Part shown: piece by piece, positions 48,001 to 59,973 of the stretch | Numbering within the stretch: position 1 is the stretch's first letter | How the letters are laid out: each line of letters opens with the position of its first letter | Source of the DNA: Nicotiana tabacum | Lineage: Eukaryota > Streptophyta > Magnoliopsida > Solanales > Solanaceae | NCBI RefSeq assembly: GCF_000715075.1 | Contig: NC_134081.1 | Location: forward strand, 68,001,153-68,065,152 | Direction: 5' to 3' | DNA: 64,000 nt | Notes under the pieces: model-generated | Told to the model about the DNA's origin: nothing | Databases searched by the model: none | What the model saw: only the letters and a program-made list of their open reading frames with translations | Made by a program: the position numbers and the translations under genes

Positions 48001-48116
48001 CTCAAAAGTCAAAACCAATCATATATGCGAGTCATTATGCATAATGTGAAGCTAATCAAGTATCAAACCACCTAAAGAAGTGCTAAAGCTCAAAAAAAAT
48101 CAATCGGGTCATTACA
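45056..48116 (-). repeat. Element D 3' LTR (full length)
   Basis: It runs from TGTCACGG to gggtcattaca, 3061 bases. It contains subrepeats of about 34 bp (45890-46085) with the box aggcgttcagcct followed by gatccc, and a CpG word array (about 47005-47400) with gcgatcgcga words. Confidence 0.88.
45890..46085 (-). repeat. LTR subrepeats, about 34 bp, element D left LTR
   Basis: About five copies of a unit like ataatggtactgttgaggcg followed by ttcagcctgatccc. Each has a small inverted repeat (aggc-N5-gcct). The right LTR has the same array at about 53370-53575. The box resembles that of element A (ggc-N5-gcc plus cgatcccat). Confidence 0.8.
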
Positions 48117-48135
48117 TCCCCCCCCCCCCCCACAT
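48117..48135 (-). other. Element D polypurine tract, 14-base G run in element sense
   Basis: Directly beside the LTR the plus strand has t then 14 consecutive C's (48118-48131), then acat. In element sense this is a G14 polypurine tract next to TGTAATGACCC. The length may vary between reads because such runs slip easily. Confidence 0.7.
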
Positions 48136-51100
48136 AAACATACGTTCGTCCTATAACGTGCCAAGAATCGTTCCAAAGTTGCCAAAATTGCTGAATAACT
48201 CATCAAACACATATCCATAGGTTATCTCATGTCACCTCAATCCATATGATCCCATCGGCACAATCCTGACTAAAAATGCTTCCTTCAACCTTAGCTTGAA
48301 ATCCTTAGAAACAAATTCTAACTTGCGGAGCTCCCTCAAAATCCTATTATTTTATATATTCATTGTATCAATCCCAACAAGGCATATCAAGGCATAATTA
48401 TACACCCAATCTATAACCACACGATGTACTGCATAACTCATATAAGCATAGCAATATATTCCAATTACAATAGTTGCTCATTACCGAACCCGGTACCGGT
48501 AATATACCTCACGACACGTAAAAAATATGTTCCAGCCTTTGCAATACTACAACAATGAAAGAGATATGCAAAAACTCATAACCACCTGTCAAATAAATAA
48601 ATGATGGAGTTCTGTCACTCGACATGAACCATTACCAAATTCTGCGCTGATTAGCGACATTCTTCCTCCAAACATACATTATACAAATTTGACTTAACTA
48701 ATTTCAAGTCTAATAACCTCATCTTATCCATTACAAGTTGCTTAACTGACATGCCACATCAAACACTATCAAAATCTCATACAACATTATCCATGCGCTA
48801 ACAAGCCATGACTCGAATATGACAAATAAGGAAAGGAAACACAAGTACCAAACCTATCCAGCCCGCGTAAAAAATAAAACAACCAAATAAATTCTATGAA
48901 TATACCTCACAAAGGAAAATCAACACGCAAGATAAGTACAAGAAATCGTACCCAACATCTCACCGTTGCAGCGTGCAACCTAATCCACACATGTTACTTT
49001 TATGGCGTGCAACCCGATCCAAGTATCATACCTATGGCGGCGTGACACCCATCGACACATAATACATGTGGCAGCGTGCCACCTGATTCACACATCATAA
49101 TCCATATGGGAACACCCATGGAGCCAAAATGCTCATACGTACTAGACACGCGTATGTCAAAAAGCACGCCGAGTGTATAAACATAACCTTGGGAAGATGG
49201 ATAGTATAATGCGCTACTAAAAAGGCCAAGCACGAATAATGTACAATAAATAAATAAGCATCTCGAGAGCCATCTCGCTCATATATCACCACAAGGCCTA
49301 CACAGGACTACCACCTATGTATGAGTAATTAAGTCGCCTCACAACCCAAATAGCATGAAAGATTAACGCAAGAAATAGATTATGACATGTATAACATCCA
49401 TTGTACCCGATAACTCCTCCATGGAAAACTGTTGTGCTGAATAGACATATCCAATCTGGTAGAATATACATTCACATTAGGCCTACCAATGGGCCTCCAA
49501 ACCGATTTCGATCATCTCAAAATAGGTAAATTTTCAAAGATCCACAATGACCCTATCCATGATATATACAATTAACTGTCAAACCCTGAACAAACTTCCA
49601 CAGTCCGCAACCAGAGGAATAGTCCACCTCTCAGAAATAAACTATCCAATCTATGATGGTAAAAAAAATCCCCATACCTTATCTCAATCTCTTCCACTTA
49701 AATGACAGACACGGCACACTTACACAATAATCCAGCGGAAGATACTCCCACAACCTTCTGCACCAAGTAACAAAATTTGAACATCAATAGCTACCAACCA
49801 TGCTATTTTTGTAGTGCTAGTAAAGTATTCGTAATTCAATACACAATGCCTCTTCCATAAAACAAACCATTCTCAAGCGACACTAAAATAGCATTAGCAT
49901 ACTCTAAACAGCTGAAATCTCCCCGCCGCCTCAAACTCGTGACATCCCTGTCAAACTGAACCGTAACCTTGACCCTTCAATCCCAATTACATACAGCTAA
50001 TCATGCTATTATGCCAGAGTACTAGAATCCCATCATAAATCCTGAATCACCAATAGAATAAGCACTTCATCGGCTAGAAATCTTTCACTAAACACATTTC
50101 AGGAGAAAAATTGCAACATGCATCCAACTTCCCGTAACCGTAGAAGACACAAATCTCAAGTCGTGGGTGAAACTATCATAAATTCTTCGGGGCTCGTTTG
50201 CACATACTCAAGCCATCAGAACTGAATCCTCTAAATCAATCAAATCACGCAAACTTCCAAGCCCACAAGTATTACCATGAAACACCTATATGGCCTTATC
50301 CTACCGAAGGAACCGATCATTTTCCTTACCATATTGATCCAAGCCACTGCTAAACTGGCCCAACTTCTTCAAATTTCCTCTTTACTTGCCATCAAAATTA
50401 CACCTCTCTTTACCAGCAGCACACAATTGATCTCAATGAATACTCATCCCAAGTGACCCCCCAAATCACAAGACCACGTCGCCTTAATACCGATAACCCA
50501 TTTTATACCCTCTCAAGCACTCAATAGTACCTCTAACTGATGCACTCGTTCCAAAGAGACCTTCTATAAATTTGTAGCTTTTTCTTCTATCTCTCCAACA
50601 CTACATTGTAGACCCGACAATGATATAGAAATACTCCAAGTCTATTCATAATTTTCTACAATTCTAAATCCTTAGCCACATGACGAACCCAAAAATCCCT
50701 TAGGTATCACACCTAGAATCTTGAACCCACTAAAACCATCCTTAAGAGTCACCCACTCTGACCTAGTCCAGAATCCGTTGTCAAAGAATCCAAATGACTA
50801 GTGCTTTGTTAGCACAAGAATACTCGAAAGAAACAACCGAATAAATCCTTTCCCTTTCACATCACATCCTCAAAGGAATATCAAATCTAAGTTGTCCTAC
50901 AACCTCCATAAATCTATAAGGCAAAATGTAACACAGATCCATCAAATTCCTTGATCCAGTTACCCTTGATGTCCTTTTCCTCAAGTCATATCTAATCTAC
51001 CAATGTATCAAAATCTAGAAACTACAAAAATACATGACCATGTGACCAATCATTGGCGGTGGGCTCCCCAACTTGACTTTAAGCCACGATCAGATAACCC

Positions 51101-51470
51101 AAGAACCCACACCATAGTACATGCTCCTTGTTGGATATAGGGTAAAACCCTTCATAGGAGACTCGTAAGAAATCACATAACCCTAACTCTCTCATAGGAT
51201 ATATCCTACCTGTGTAACCTAATATCGACATCCTCCAGTGTCATTGCCATGGGTATAGCCACTATGAAATCTGTTAATCCTCCTAAGTCTATACTCGTCC
51301 ACCAGCTGTAAGGATCTGTTCATTCCATCAACATTAACCGAAGGTCCAATAACACATTCAGAACTCTAAGCTATATTGCATCCCGAAAATAATAGTCAAA
51401 CATTCACATTCCCCCTGCATTCCAAAAAACTCTTTCGCCATTTTCGAAATTTATGAATATAGAAGTTGCC
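48136..51470 (-). other. Element D internal region of unknown content
   Basis: About 3.3 kb lies between the integrase remnant and the 3' LTR. I recognise no coding domain on either strand. Around 48960-49095 there are four spaced blocks of the type gcgtgcaacccgatcc, the same word that forms the subrepeats inside the LTR of element A. The rest is AT-rich with no clear repeat. It may be a very degraded 3' UTR, or foreign DNA captured by the element. Confidence 0.5.
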
Positions 51471-52335
51471 ACCCCAGACGGAATGTAGAGACTTAGTCAA
51501 TTGTTCACAATGAACCAAATCACACTAAGCTTTCTCAAAGCATGTGGCTACCCTACCACAAAATCCATACGATACGCTCCCATTCCCACTCCAGCTTAGC
51601 CATCTTCTGAAGCAAGCTACTCAGTCCCTGCTGCCCATACTTGACCTGCTAATAATTCAACCATGGCGAGACATGTCCAATAATGCCTTTTGTCATCCTT
51701 TGTCACCAATAATGTTGCCTCAAATCATGATCCATCTCCATAGCACATGAACGAATTATTACAAAAACCTTTGAGTCTTCTCAAGGATCATCTACCTCGA
51801 CCCATCAATGATGGAACCAGAGATTCGATCCTGAAGTTGTAATACACCGTCATCTCCGATATCTGCTCCTTAAACACCACTCGGTCACGGCGTGTCCCCA
51901 AGGACAAGCAAATGAACTATCATACTGGCGAGCCTTCATGCGCTCAAACAAAGACGTCAACATAACAATACAATCAAGAACTCTACCAAGTTCAGACATA
52001 CCCAATCTCATAACTCCATTGGCCAAAGCCTGAACATTCGTAGCCTAAATGCCTCCCTTGCACTAGAATTAGCACCAAACTCCCAATCATGAACCGAATA
52101 ATCCTCTTCCCAAAGCATTCAATGCCAAGACACCTAAGTAAACACCCTACCCTTTACACCAAAACTTTGCGATAACAACGCATGAAACGTCACAATACAC
52201 CATATATAGCTCTGAACTCGTGGGCAACATCAAAACTAGGCTGAAATGACTGAACACCTCTCTAAAAGGCGAAGATAGTAGTTTGCCCTCATAACATAGG
52301 CAAAACATCCTACACCACATCTGTAGCATCACCAT
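51471..52335 (-). pseudogene. Element D RNase H and N-terminal integrase remnant
   Basis: Minus-strand blocks in order are an RNase H start (MVYCDVSCVV at about 52205), a linker resembling VQHGDAKDVSI (51890), and integrase zinc-region blocks DLRQHYW and QVKYGQQ (about 51720-51650), then WEWERIVWI (51575). These correspond residue by residue to elements A and B but contain many stops. The integrase core after about 51480 is missing. Confidence 0.72.
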
Positions 52336-52557
52336 AACTCACCAGTGCCCAGCTGATATTGAATGCTAGACTCCGTGTACAAATGAGTAGGAAGAAACTG
52401 AAGATATAGGCTTCTAGCTGAAATAAAGTCACACGATGAGGAATCAAGGAAGGTAAGTGCTCCTAAAAATCCTATAGCCTCTCGAAGATAAGTACAAATA
52501 TGTCTGCCCGACTCTACTAGACTTGCTCATGACTCGTGCGACCTAAGTGAACCTAGT
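52336..52557 (-). other. Element D leader joined to RNase H by deletion
   Basis: The 190 bases next to the primer site match the 5' leader of element A (blocks cctctcgaagataagtaca and gactctactaga). They then pass directly into RNase H sequence, so about 2.5 kb of gag, protease and RT has been lost. Confidence 0.65.
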
Positions 52558-52569
52558 GCTCTGATACCA
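52558..52569 (-). other. Element D primer binding site (tRNA-iMet)
   Basis: The complement is TGGTATCAGAGC, an exact match to the usual initiator-Met primer site, three bases from the LTR edge. Confidence 0.9.
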
Positions 52570-52572
52570 AGA

Positions 52573-54956
52573 TGTCACGACCCAATTCTTACCATATACC
52601 GTGATGGCTCCCAACATTGTCGTTAGGCAAGCAAACGGTAAACCTTTAGCAAAACAATCATTCAAAACACATTTTAAAAAATAGGAATTACAATAATAGT
52701 TCAGAAATAGATTTAGAAACCATGATAACATACTTTATTCTTACTAAGTCACGAGATATGAACAAAACATAAAGCGAAATGATATAAATATCATATACAA
52801 CTATGAACATCTACTATAAATATGCAAATTCTAGTGTCACAAGTGCATGAGCATCTTCATAATATACAATACTACTACAATAGATGTATGGAATAGAAAA
52901 TAGACAAAGAACATTAAATGAATAGAAAAGGGGACTCTGTGTGCATGTCTCCTCAGCAACTACGTCTATGCGCTGGTATGATCACCAAATATACCTATCT
53001 TAGTACCTGCACAATTAGTGCAGAAGTGTAGTATAAGTATGTAAATCAATGCATACCCAATAAATATCTAGTTTAACCTCGAAGAAGTAGTGACAAGGGG
53101 TCAACATCGGCACTTACTAGTGGTCCAATAATAGTGTACCTAAAAGTAAATAGGTACAAAACGCAACAAGTTGCAATGAAACGGATAAATATAAATAACA
53201 CAATTCTCAACGTAAGAATAATTACGAAATCATCAACTACCATAAACTGTCTAGAAGAAGCAAAGATAACCAATATCAAATACAATATCAATTCCCAAGT
53301 CAGGAAAACACAGATGTATGTTGACTCTTTATCGAATATTACACACAATTCTATCGAGGCAAACGACCAGATCCCATAAGAGTGATTGTTCGATATCTCT
53401 ACGTGGTCGTATAACCCGATCCTATAATATCGTTGAGGACGTACGGCCCGATCCATAGATGCATCTCATAATACTGCCGAGGCAAAATACCCAATCCCAT
53501 AATGGTACTATTGAGGCGCTCAACCCGATCCCATAATAGTACTACTGAGGCGTTCAGCCCGATCCCATAAGAATTGTAAAACTTTTGATGGACCACCATC
53601 CCAACTCGCGAATATATGTGTGAGTTATGAAGTAAAGAAAGTTTTTGACAAATATGTACAACGCAGGATAAATCCGTAAGAGAAAGTATAATTTCCGTGG
53701 CTAGTCGAGTAGCTCACCAAGTTTCTAGAATAGCAAGGTTTGATCTTTTACGCAAGTCTAGCCTCCAACTAAAACATAAATTAAAGTGTTTAAACATACA
53801 AGAATAACTCGAGTAGTACAATTAAATAATTATGTGAGTCTACGTCTAGCCATGAGATCATGGTTAAAAAATGTTCCAAAATCCTTTTCTTCATCACGAT
53901 CGCGACCAAAAAGCCATGCGATCACGATGTACAAATTTTGTTTTCCTTTGCATATACACCCTTCGGTATAAAGGCCATAATGTTTTGTACAAAGCTCCAA
54001 ATAATAAATGGTGTTCATTTATGGAAATTAGGTTCAAAGGTCAATAATATTTATTTTTGGATCATCTCCCTATTCCTTATAGATTGTAAGATATGAGCTT
54101 CCAAAGTTAGACCACTGACAGTAGACATTTACTTCTATGCGATCGCGACCCTACCATCCGCGATCGCGATTCACAAGCCCTAAAATTCTCTTTGATCTGC
54201 GCAATCGTGGCCCAAAATTCTGCGATCGCGATTCATACTCATGTGATCGGTTATCAGCAGCTCAAAAAGGCCTAAAAGTGGTTTAAAACCACCCCAAAGC
54301 TCACATGAATCTCGAGGAACCCTGTCTAATCAATCTAAATAGTTTATATACCCTATGTAAACTTGTCCAAAGGCTCAGAAGATGAATTACAACATCAAAA
54401 CAAATAATTAAAGATCAAACTCTATTTTTTAAACTTACTTAACTTTCAAACCTTAATGCTTCATCGAACACGTCCGAATAACCCTTAGATATTCCACATT
54501 ATAAACAAACTTCACACACAAGTTTAGATAAACTAAATGAACCTACCAAGGTCCCGAAACAACCGCCCAAAGTCTGATAACACCAAAGTCGACCCCAAGT
54601 TTAACTTAGCAAATTCAAAAACCTTTAAAATGTAAACTTCCGACAATAAGCGCCGAATTACTCGCGGATCACCCAATATTCAAACTGAATATACTTCAAA
54701 GTTCAAAATCACCTTACAAACATATAGGAACCTTCAAATCCTGGTTACAAAGTCGTTTACTCAAAATTTAAACCTTGATGAACTCTTCCAACTTAAAGCT
54801 CCTGAATTGAGAATTAGTCTCCCAAATCAACTCTGAATCTCTTGAAAATCAAAACCAATCATATATGAGAGTCATAATGCTTAATTTGAAGCTATTCAAG
54901 GTCTCAAACCACTAACTGAATTGCTAAAGTTCAATACGACGGGTCGGGTCGTTACA
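52573..54956 (-). repeat. Element D 5' LTR with a 640-base deletion
   Basis: It is similar to 45056-48116 at both ends but only 2384 bases long. The segment equivalent to about 46370-47025 is missing near 53855, where tctacgtctagccatgagat passes directly into the CpG word array (53895-54240). The deletion is downstream of the array in element sense, where a TATA-like box would be expected. Subrepeats are at 53370-53575. Confidence 0.85.
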
Positions 54957-54957
54957 A

Positions 54958-57900
54958 TGTATAATGACCCGGTTGGTCATTTTGAGTATTATAGCCATGT
55001 TCCCTTATTTATTGCCTCTTCTATGTTCATTTGTGTTTATGTGACTTTCTGGGGTAATTAGTTTGGTTTCGGGTGAGTTTCGGAGTAAATTGGAACACTT
55101 AGTCCCAAAGTTGGAAGCTTAAATTAAAAAAGTTGGTCGAAGTTCGACTTGTGTGTACAAGACTCCGGAATAGAGTGTTAATGGTTCCCATAGCTTCTTA
55201 TGGTGATTTTGGACTTAGAAGTGTGTCTGGATGTTGATTCGGAGGTCTGTAGGTTGATTTGATTCTTTTTGGTAAAAGTTTGAAAGTTGAAGGTTTGGAA
55301 GGTTGAGAGGTTTGATCAAGAGTTGACTTTGATGATATCGGGTTTGCATTTTGATTTCGGGAGTTGGAATAGGTCCGTTGTGTCATTTGGGACTATTTTG
55401 CAAAATTTGAGATCATTCGGAGTTGAATTGGTATGGTTCAGCATGAGTTTTAGAAGTTGAAAGTTCATTAGTTTCATTAGGCTTGAATTGGGATACGATT
55501 CATGGTTTTTATGTTGTTTGATGTGTTTTGAGGCTTCGCGTAATTTCATATTGTGTTTTGGGACCAGTTGGTGTGACTGGATAGGGTCCGGGGGCCTCGG
55601 GCATGTTTCGGTTGGGCTACAAACCATTTACTTCATGAGTGGGACTGCTAATGCATAGGTTCTAGTTTCCTTCTTCACGATTGCAGAGAAGCTGTCACGA
55701 TCGCAGAAGAAATTATGTTAGCAGGGTGATTGTGCTTTGCGTTCATAGAAGTGAGCATGCATTCGCGGATGTGAGCTCATATTCGCGAAGCTGTGAGAGG
55801 AAAAGGTCGTCACGATCGCGAGGAGGTAGTCGCGTTTGCGTAGGGAATTCAGTTGGCGACTTCAGGTGTTAAGTCATCGCGATCGCGTAAGTCTGCTCGC
55901 ATTCATGAAGGGTCTTGTAGGTTATGCATTGCGTTCGTGAGCTTCATGTCGCGTTCGTGTATGTCATTTTACTGGGCAGTGTTGATTTTCCCTTCGCAAT
56001 CGCGAAGATGGTCCCGCAATCACAAAGGGTTGCCTTGGCAGACGATATGGTACTCTATTTTGAAAGTTTGGTTCATTTTAACATATTTTGAGTTAAAGAG
56101 CTCGGCTTTGGGAGATATTGGGGGGTATTTTCACGATTTGGATCGGTGTAAGTGTTTTTGACTCGAATTTGTCTATTATTTATGATTTCATCTTTGTTTA
56201 ATCATTTAATTAGTGATTTGAATTGGAGAAATTGGGAATTTTAGGAAAAGCTTTCCTAAAGTATAAAATGAGGATTTGAAGGTTGAGGTTGGAATTGGAT
56301 GATTTTGATATGGTTGGACTCATAATTGAATGGGTGTTCGAAATTTATGAGTTTAACCGGGTTTGGGGGTGCGGGCCTGGGGTTGACTTTTTGATTTTCA
56401 TGAACGATTGAATCTTTATTACCCGAAATTGCTTCCTATGACTTTTATTTATGATATTAATTTTTTTGGCTATATTCGAGCAATACATAGTTGGATTTGC
56501 ACGGGAAGGCTTATTAGTGGATTGATATAGCTTGTTTGAGGTAAGTATCTTGTATAATATTTGGGGGGGGGGGGACTACCCCTTAGGATTGTTTTGATTG
56601 TACTATTTGAATCATATGGGAGTCGTGTACATAAGGTGACGAGTGTGTACACAAGCTTTTTATGCAAATTTGACTAGTTTAGACTCTTAAGCTAATCATA
56701 TGCATTTAATTGAAATTGTTATCATTTGTTCTACCTTTTATTGTCAAGTTTACTCTTACATGCTTTAATTGAAGTTGTCATTACATGTTCTAGTTTCCAT
56801 TGTCGAGGTTGCTCTCGTATGCATTTATTAGTAGTTGTCGTTTCATGCCATTCTTTCCGTTGTTGAGTTATTCTCATGCATTTTGTTGCAGTTGCAATTT
56901 CATGCTATCTCTTTTATTGTTAAGTTTATGTGTTGCACTTAAACTGGAAGTTGCCATTTCACGGGAATACCTTCATTGTTGAGTTATTGAAGTTGTAGTT
57001 GTGAAAGCTATTCACACATTGTGGTTGAAGTTGTTGATTATTGGGATATCTCTCCTTGATGAGTTATTTCTCCTTCACTTTATTGTTAATGAAATTCTTA
57101 TACACATTGTGGTTGAGCCGTGGGCTACGTGTTGTGGTAACATTGGTATTGTTGATTTTGGTAATATTGTGGCATATGGGCACGTGTAGTGTGAGTTGAT
57201 TATTGTGTTGTGATATTGATGTGCATGCGGCGGTATAAGGATAGGGGTTGATGTACATGCTATAAGGATAGGGGTTGATGTGCATGTTGTGAGTAAGATG
57301 GGATTTATATGTGTGTTGCTAGTAAGGGAATTACTTAAAGCCACGCGGTGAAATAAGGGGGCTAAAGCGCGTGTAGCTATTTTGGAAAAAATATTTTTAA
57401 AAATATAAATGCAAGGCTCACACAGCGATATAAAAAAGATTGTGATTGTAAATTGTGAAATGTGGATATGAGGTGTTGTGCCTCAGTTGTGATTCTTGTT
57501 GTATTATCTATGCTGAAAAGGCTTCTTGATTGAACAGTTATAGTTATTCTTTCATTTGTTTTACTTGTATTTGATTGTACCTAGTTACTTTTTGTTCGTA
57601 TAGTATGCTCATTCTTTGTTGTCCTTATATCTTTAATTTCCATTGTTCACCTTATAACATCGCATTGTTTTGTTGTCATTTATCTTTTTATTTTCTGTTA
57701 TTAGATTATATTAATATTTTGCACATGTTTCTATGTCTAGTAGGTGTCTTAACCTGGCTTCGTCACTACTCTAACGAGGTTAGGCTTGATACTTGTTGGG
57801 TACTGTTGTGGTGTACTCATGCTACGCTTATGCACATTTTTGTGCAGATCCAGGTATTTCTGCTCGTGCCGGACACCAGTGAGTTGACTCAGGTATCTCA

Positions 57901-58219
57901 GAGACTTCAAGGTATATCTGCTTAACGATCGCAGGCCTCGGAATCACCTTCTACTACTGTCTTTTCTACTATTATCTTCACATCAAACAGTATTGTATTT
58001 TGAGATTTCTAGTGTACTTCTTAGAGCTTATGACTCAATATCACTGATTTTGAGAATTTTATTATTGTTATTCAGCGTTGATGTTATCATGAGGTTTATC
58101 AATTTAATTCAATACTTCTATTGGTATTTCTATTAAATTCTCTTATGTGTTAGGCTTACCTAGTCTTAGAGACTAGGTGCCATCACGACATCCTAAAGTG
58201 AAAAATTTTTATCGTGACA
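54958..58219 (+). repeat. Element E: full-length solo LTR, Tekay type, plus strand
   Basis: It starts TGTATAATGACCCGG, has the CpG word array (55675-56040), and ends atcgtgaca at 58219. The sequence is closer to the LTRs of A and B than to D. No internal sequence is attached on either side, so it is a solo LTR. A G12 run lies at 56563-56574. The left edge is one base from the end of D. Outer flanks atgat (45051-45055) and atgat (58222-58226) suggest one composite insertion in the copia element. Confidence 0.85.
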
Positions 58220-58797
58220 CAATGATGGGTGAGCTAAATTTCTTTCTTGACTTACAAATCAAGCACTCACCCAAGGTTATAATTATTCATTAGCAGAAGT
58301 GTATCAATGAACCGCTCAAATGATTTGAGATGGATAGTGCAATTGCTACTCGATTAGATAGAGACGAACCGAGTTTGTCTGTCGAAGAGAAAAAGTATAA
58401 GGGTATGATTAGTTCTCTCTTTTATTTAATAGTGAGCAAACCTAATATTGTATTTAGCATTGGTTCCTATGCCACGGTCCAATTGAATCTCAACGAGTCA
58501 CATATGAAGGATGTGAAGAGGATCTTGAGGTATGCCAAAGGTACTCAAGATATGGTTCTTTGGTACCCTTCTAGTGATACTCTTGACTTGGTGGAATATG
58601 CAGATGCAAATTATACTGTGTACCAGGCAGACAGAAAGAGAATATTTGAGATGGATCGCTTGGTCTCTAATCTCTTGGGCTACAAAGAAGCAGAATTCAG
58701 TAGCTTTATCAACTATGAAGGTTGAATATGTCGCTACAATCTCTTGATTTGCACAACTATTGTGGATCAAACAATAATTAGAGGACCATAGTATGAC
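58220..58797 (+). pseudogene. Copia RT C-terminus and RNase H N-terminus
   Basis: After the D/E insertion the copia frame resumes with MMGELNFFLDLQIKHSP, two stops, then an open stretch at 58330-58725 with YKGMISSLFYLIVSKPNIVF and LRYAKGTQDMVLWYP. The RNase H start DLVEYADANYT keeps its Asp. The block KKQNSVALSTMKVEYVA follows in another frame at 58685-58735. The rest of RNase H is missing where element F begins (58798). Confidence 0.85.
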
Positions 58798-59771
58798 GAC
58801 ATTAACAGCCGCTTCAAAGGAAATCCCACTCCCAGTCTCCTTAGTCATCTGCAATCTGATAGGATGGGCAAGTCCATCGATAAACCTCCTTATCCTCTCT
58901 CTCGGTGGGAAGTAGAAGAATAGCATGACGGGCCAAATCCACAAAATGGGTCTCATACTGAGTGACAGTCATACTGCCCTACTGGAGACGCTCAAACTGA
59001 CGGTGACGCTCCTCTCTCAATGTGATAGGCAGAAATTTCTCTATGAAGAGCTGAGAGAACTGGTCCCATGTAAGAGCAGGCGACTCAGCTAGTCTGGTCA
59101 ACAAGTAATCTCTCCACCATTTCTTGGCGGAACCAGTCATCTAAAATGCAGCAAAATCGACCCTACTAGTCTCCACTATGCCCATGTTCCATAAAACCTC
59201 GTGACAGCTGTCAAGATACTCTTGGGGATCCTCTGAAGAAGAACCGCTAAAGTGAACAGGAAAGAGCTTGATAAACCTGTCCAATCTCCATAAAGCCTCA
59301 GAAGACATAGCTGGACCATCTCCGACCAGTGCCGCAATAACCGGCTGAACTAATCCAACTGGCTGAGCTGCTAGAGTCTGATACTGGGGAGCTATCTGCC
59401 CCGAGCGGGAGTGGTAGGAGTCTGGGCTCCCCTCCAGCCTGAGAGACTGCTGGTGCCATGGGAAATGCGCCAGTCTGGGCCACACTCTCCATAAGGCCCA
59501 CCAAACGGATCAAAGCATCCTGAAGTACTAGGGTAGCAATGAACCCTTCCGGAACCTGAGTTGGTCCGGCAGGAACAGTCAGGGCTGGAACCTCCTCGTC
59601 AAGCTCTATCTGAGACTCCACTGCTGGGGCTGTTGCTCGGGCCCTAGGCTGAGCCCTGCCCCTGCCTCGGCTTCGGGCACGGCCTCGTCCTCGACCTCTG
59701 TCCCGCGTAGGAGCTGTCACTGGAGGCTCTGGCTGCTGCTCAGCTGAGGAAGCAGTATGTGTTCTTGCCAT
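58798..59771 (-). pseudogene. Element F gag, truncated
   Basis: The start MARTHTAS is at the ATG complementary to 59769-59771 and is chosen over an in-frame Met 10 codons upstream because A and B Gag begin the same way. An Arg/Gly-rich tract (RDRGRGRGRARSRGRGR) follows, then a hydrophobic segment. After a frameshift near 59400 the capsid-like domain reads FSGSSSEDPQEYLDSCHEVL, AKKWWRDYLLTRL and ERIRRFIDGLAHPIRLQM. Stops occur near 59139 and 58974. The zinc knuckle would lie beyond the break. Confidence 0.85.
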
Positions 59772-59959
59772 CTGCGAGGGAATAAGAGTAGAAGAGTTCA
59801 ATCAGTATTGAGAAAGTAAAATCGCACGACAAAGAAAAATAGAAGTGAAACTTGTTCCTAAACTTCATAGCCTCTGGAAGATAAGCACAGACGTCTCCGT
59901 ACCTATCCTCCAGACTCTAGTAAGCTTGCTTGTGAATCGTGAGACCTAGGCAACCTAGT

Positions 59960-59971
59960 GCTCTGATACCA
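59960..59971 (-). other. Element F primer binding site (tRNA-iMet)
   Basis: The complement is TGGTATCAGAGC, two bases from the LTR edge at 59974. Confidence 0.9.
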
Positions 59972-59973
59972 AC

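Larger units (their letters stand above)
45056..54956 (-). mobile_element. Element D: Tekay-type Ty3/gypsy, minus strand, large internal deletion
   Basis: The LTRs are 45056-48116 and 52573-54956, TG...CA bounded, with a tRNA-iMet-type primer site at 52558-52569 and a polypurine tract beside the left LTR. The internal region has only RNase H and N-terminal integrase remnants. Gag, protease and RT are absent. In one 200-base comparison the LTRs differ at about 30 positions, so this is the oldest dated element in the window. The left flank atgat (45051-45055) is in copia RT. On the right, D directly abuts LTR E. Confidence 0.85.

Noticed and set aside
53073..53456. Minus-strand open frame of 127 codons in the D LTR
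   Set aside because: It covers the subrepeats and is broken in the other LTR. The hydrophobic stretches come from AT-rich sequence.
57575..57925. Open frame of 116 codons in LTR E
   Set aside because: A similar shorter frame is found at the same place in the B LTR, with different length and start. No domain, and it lies inside an LTR.
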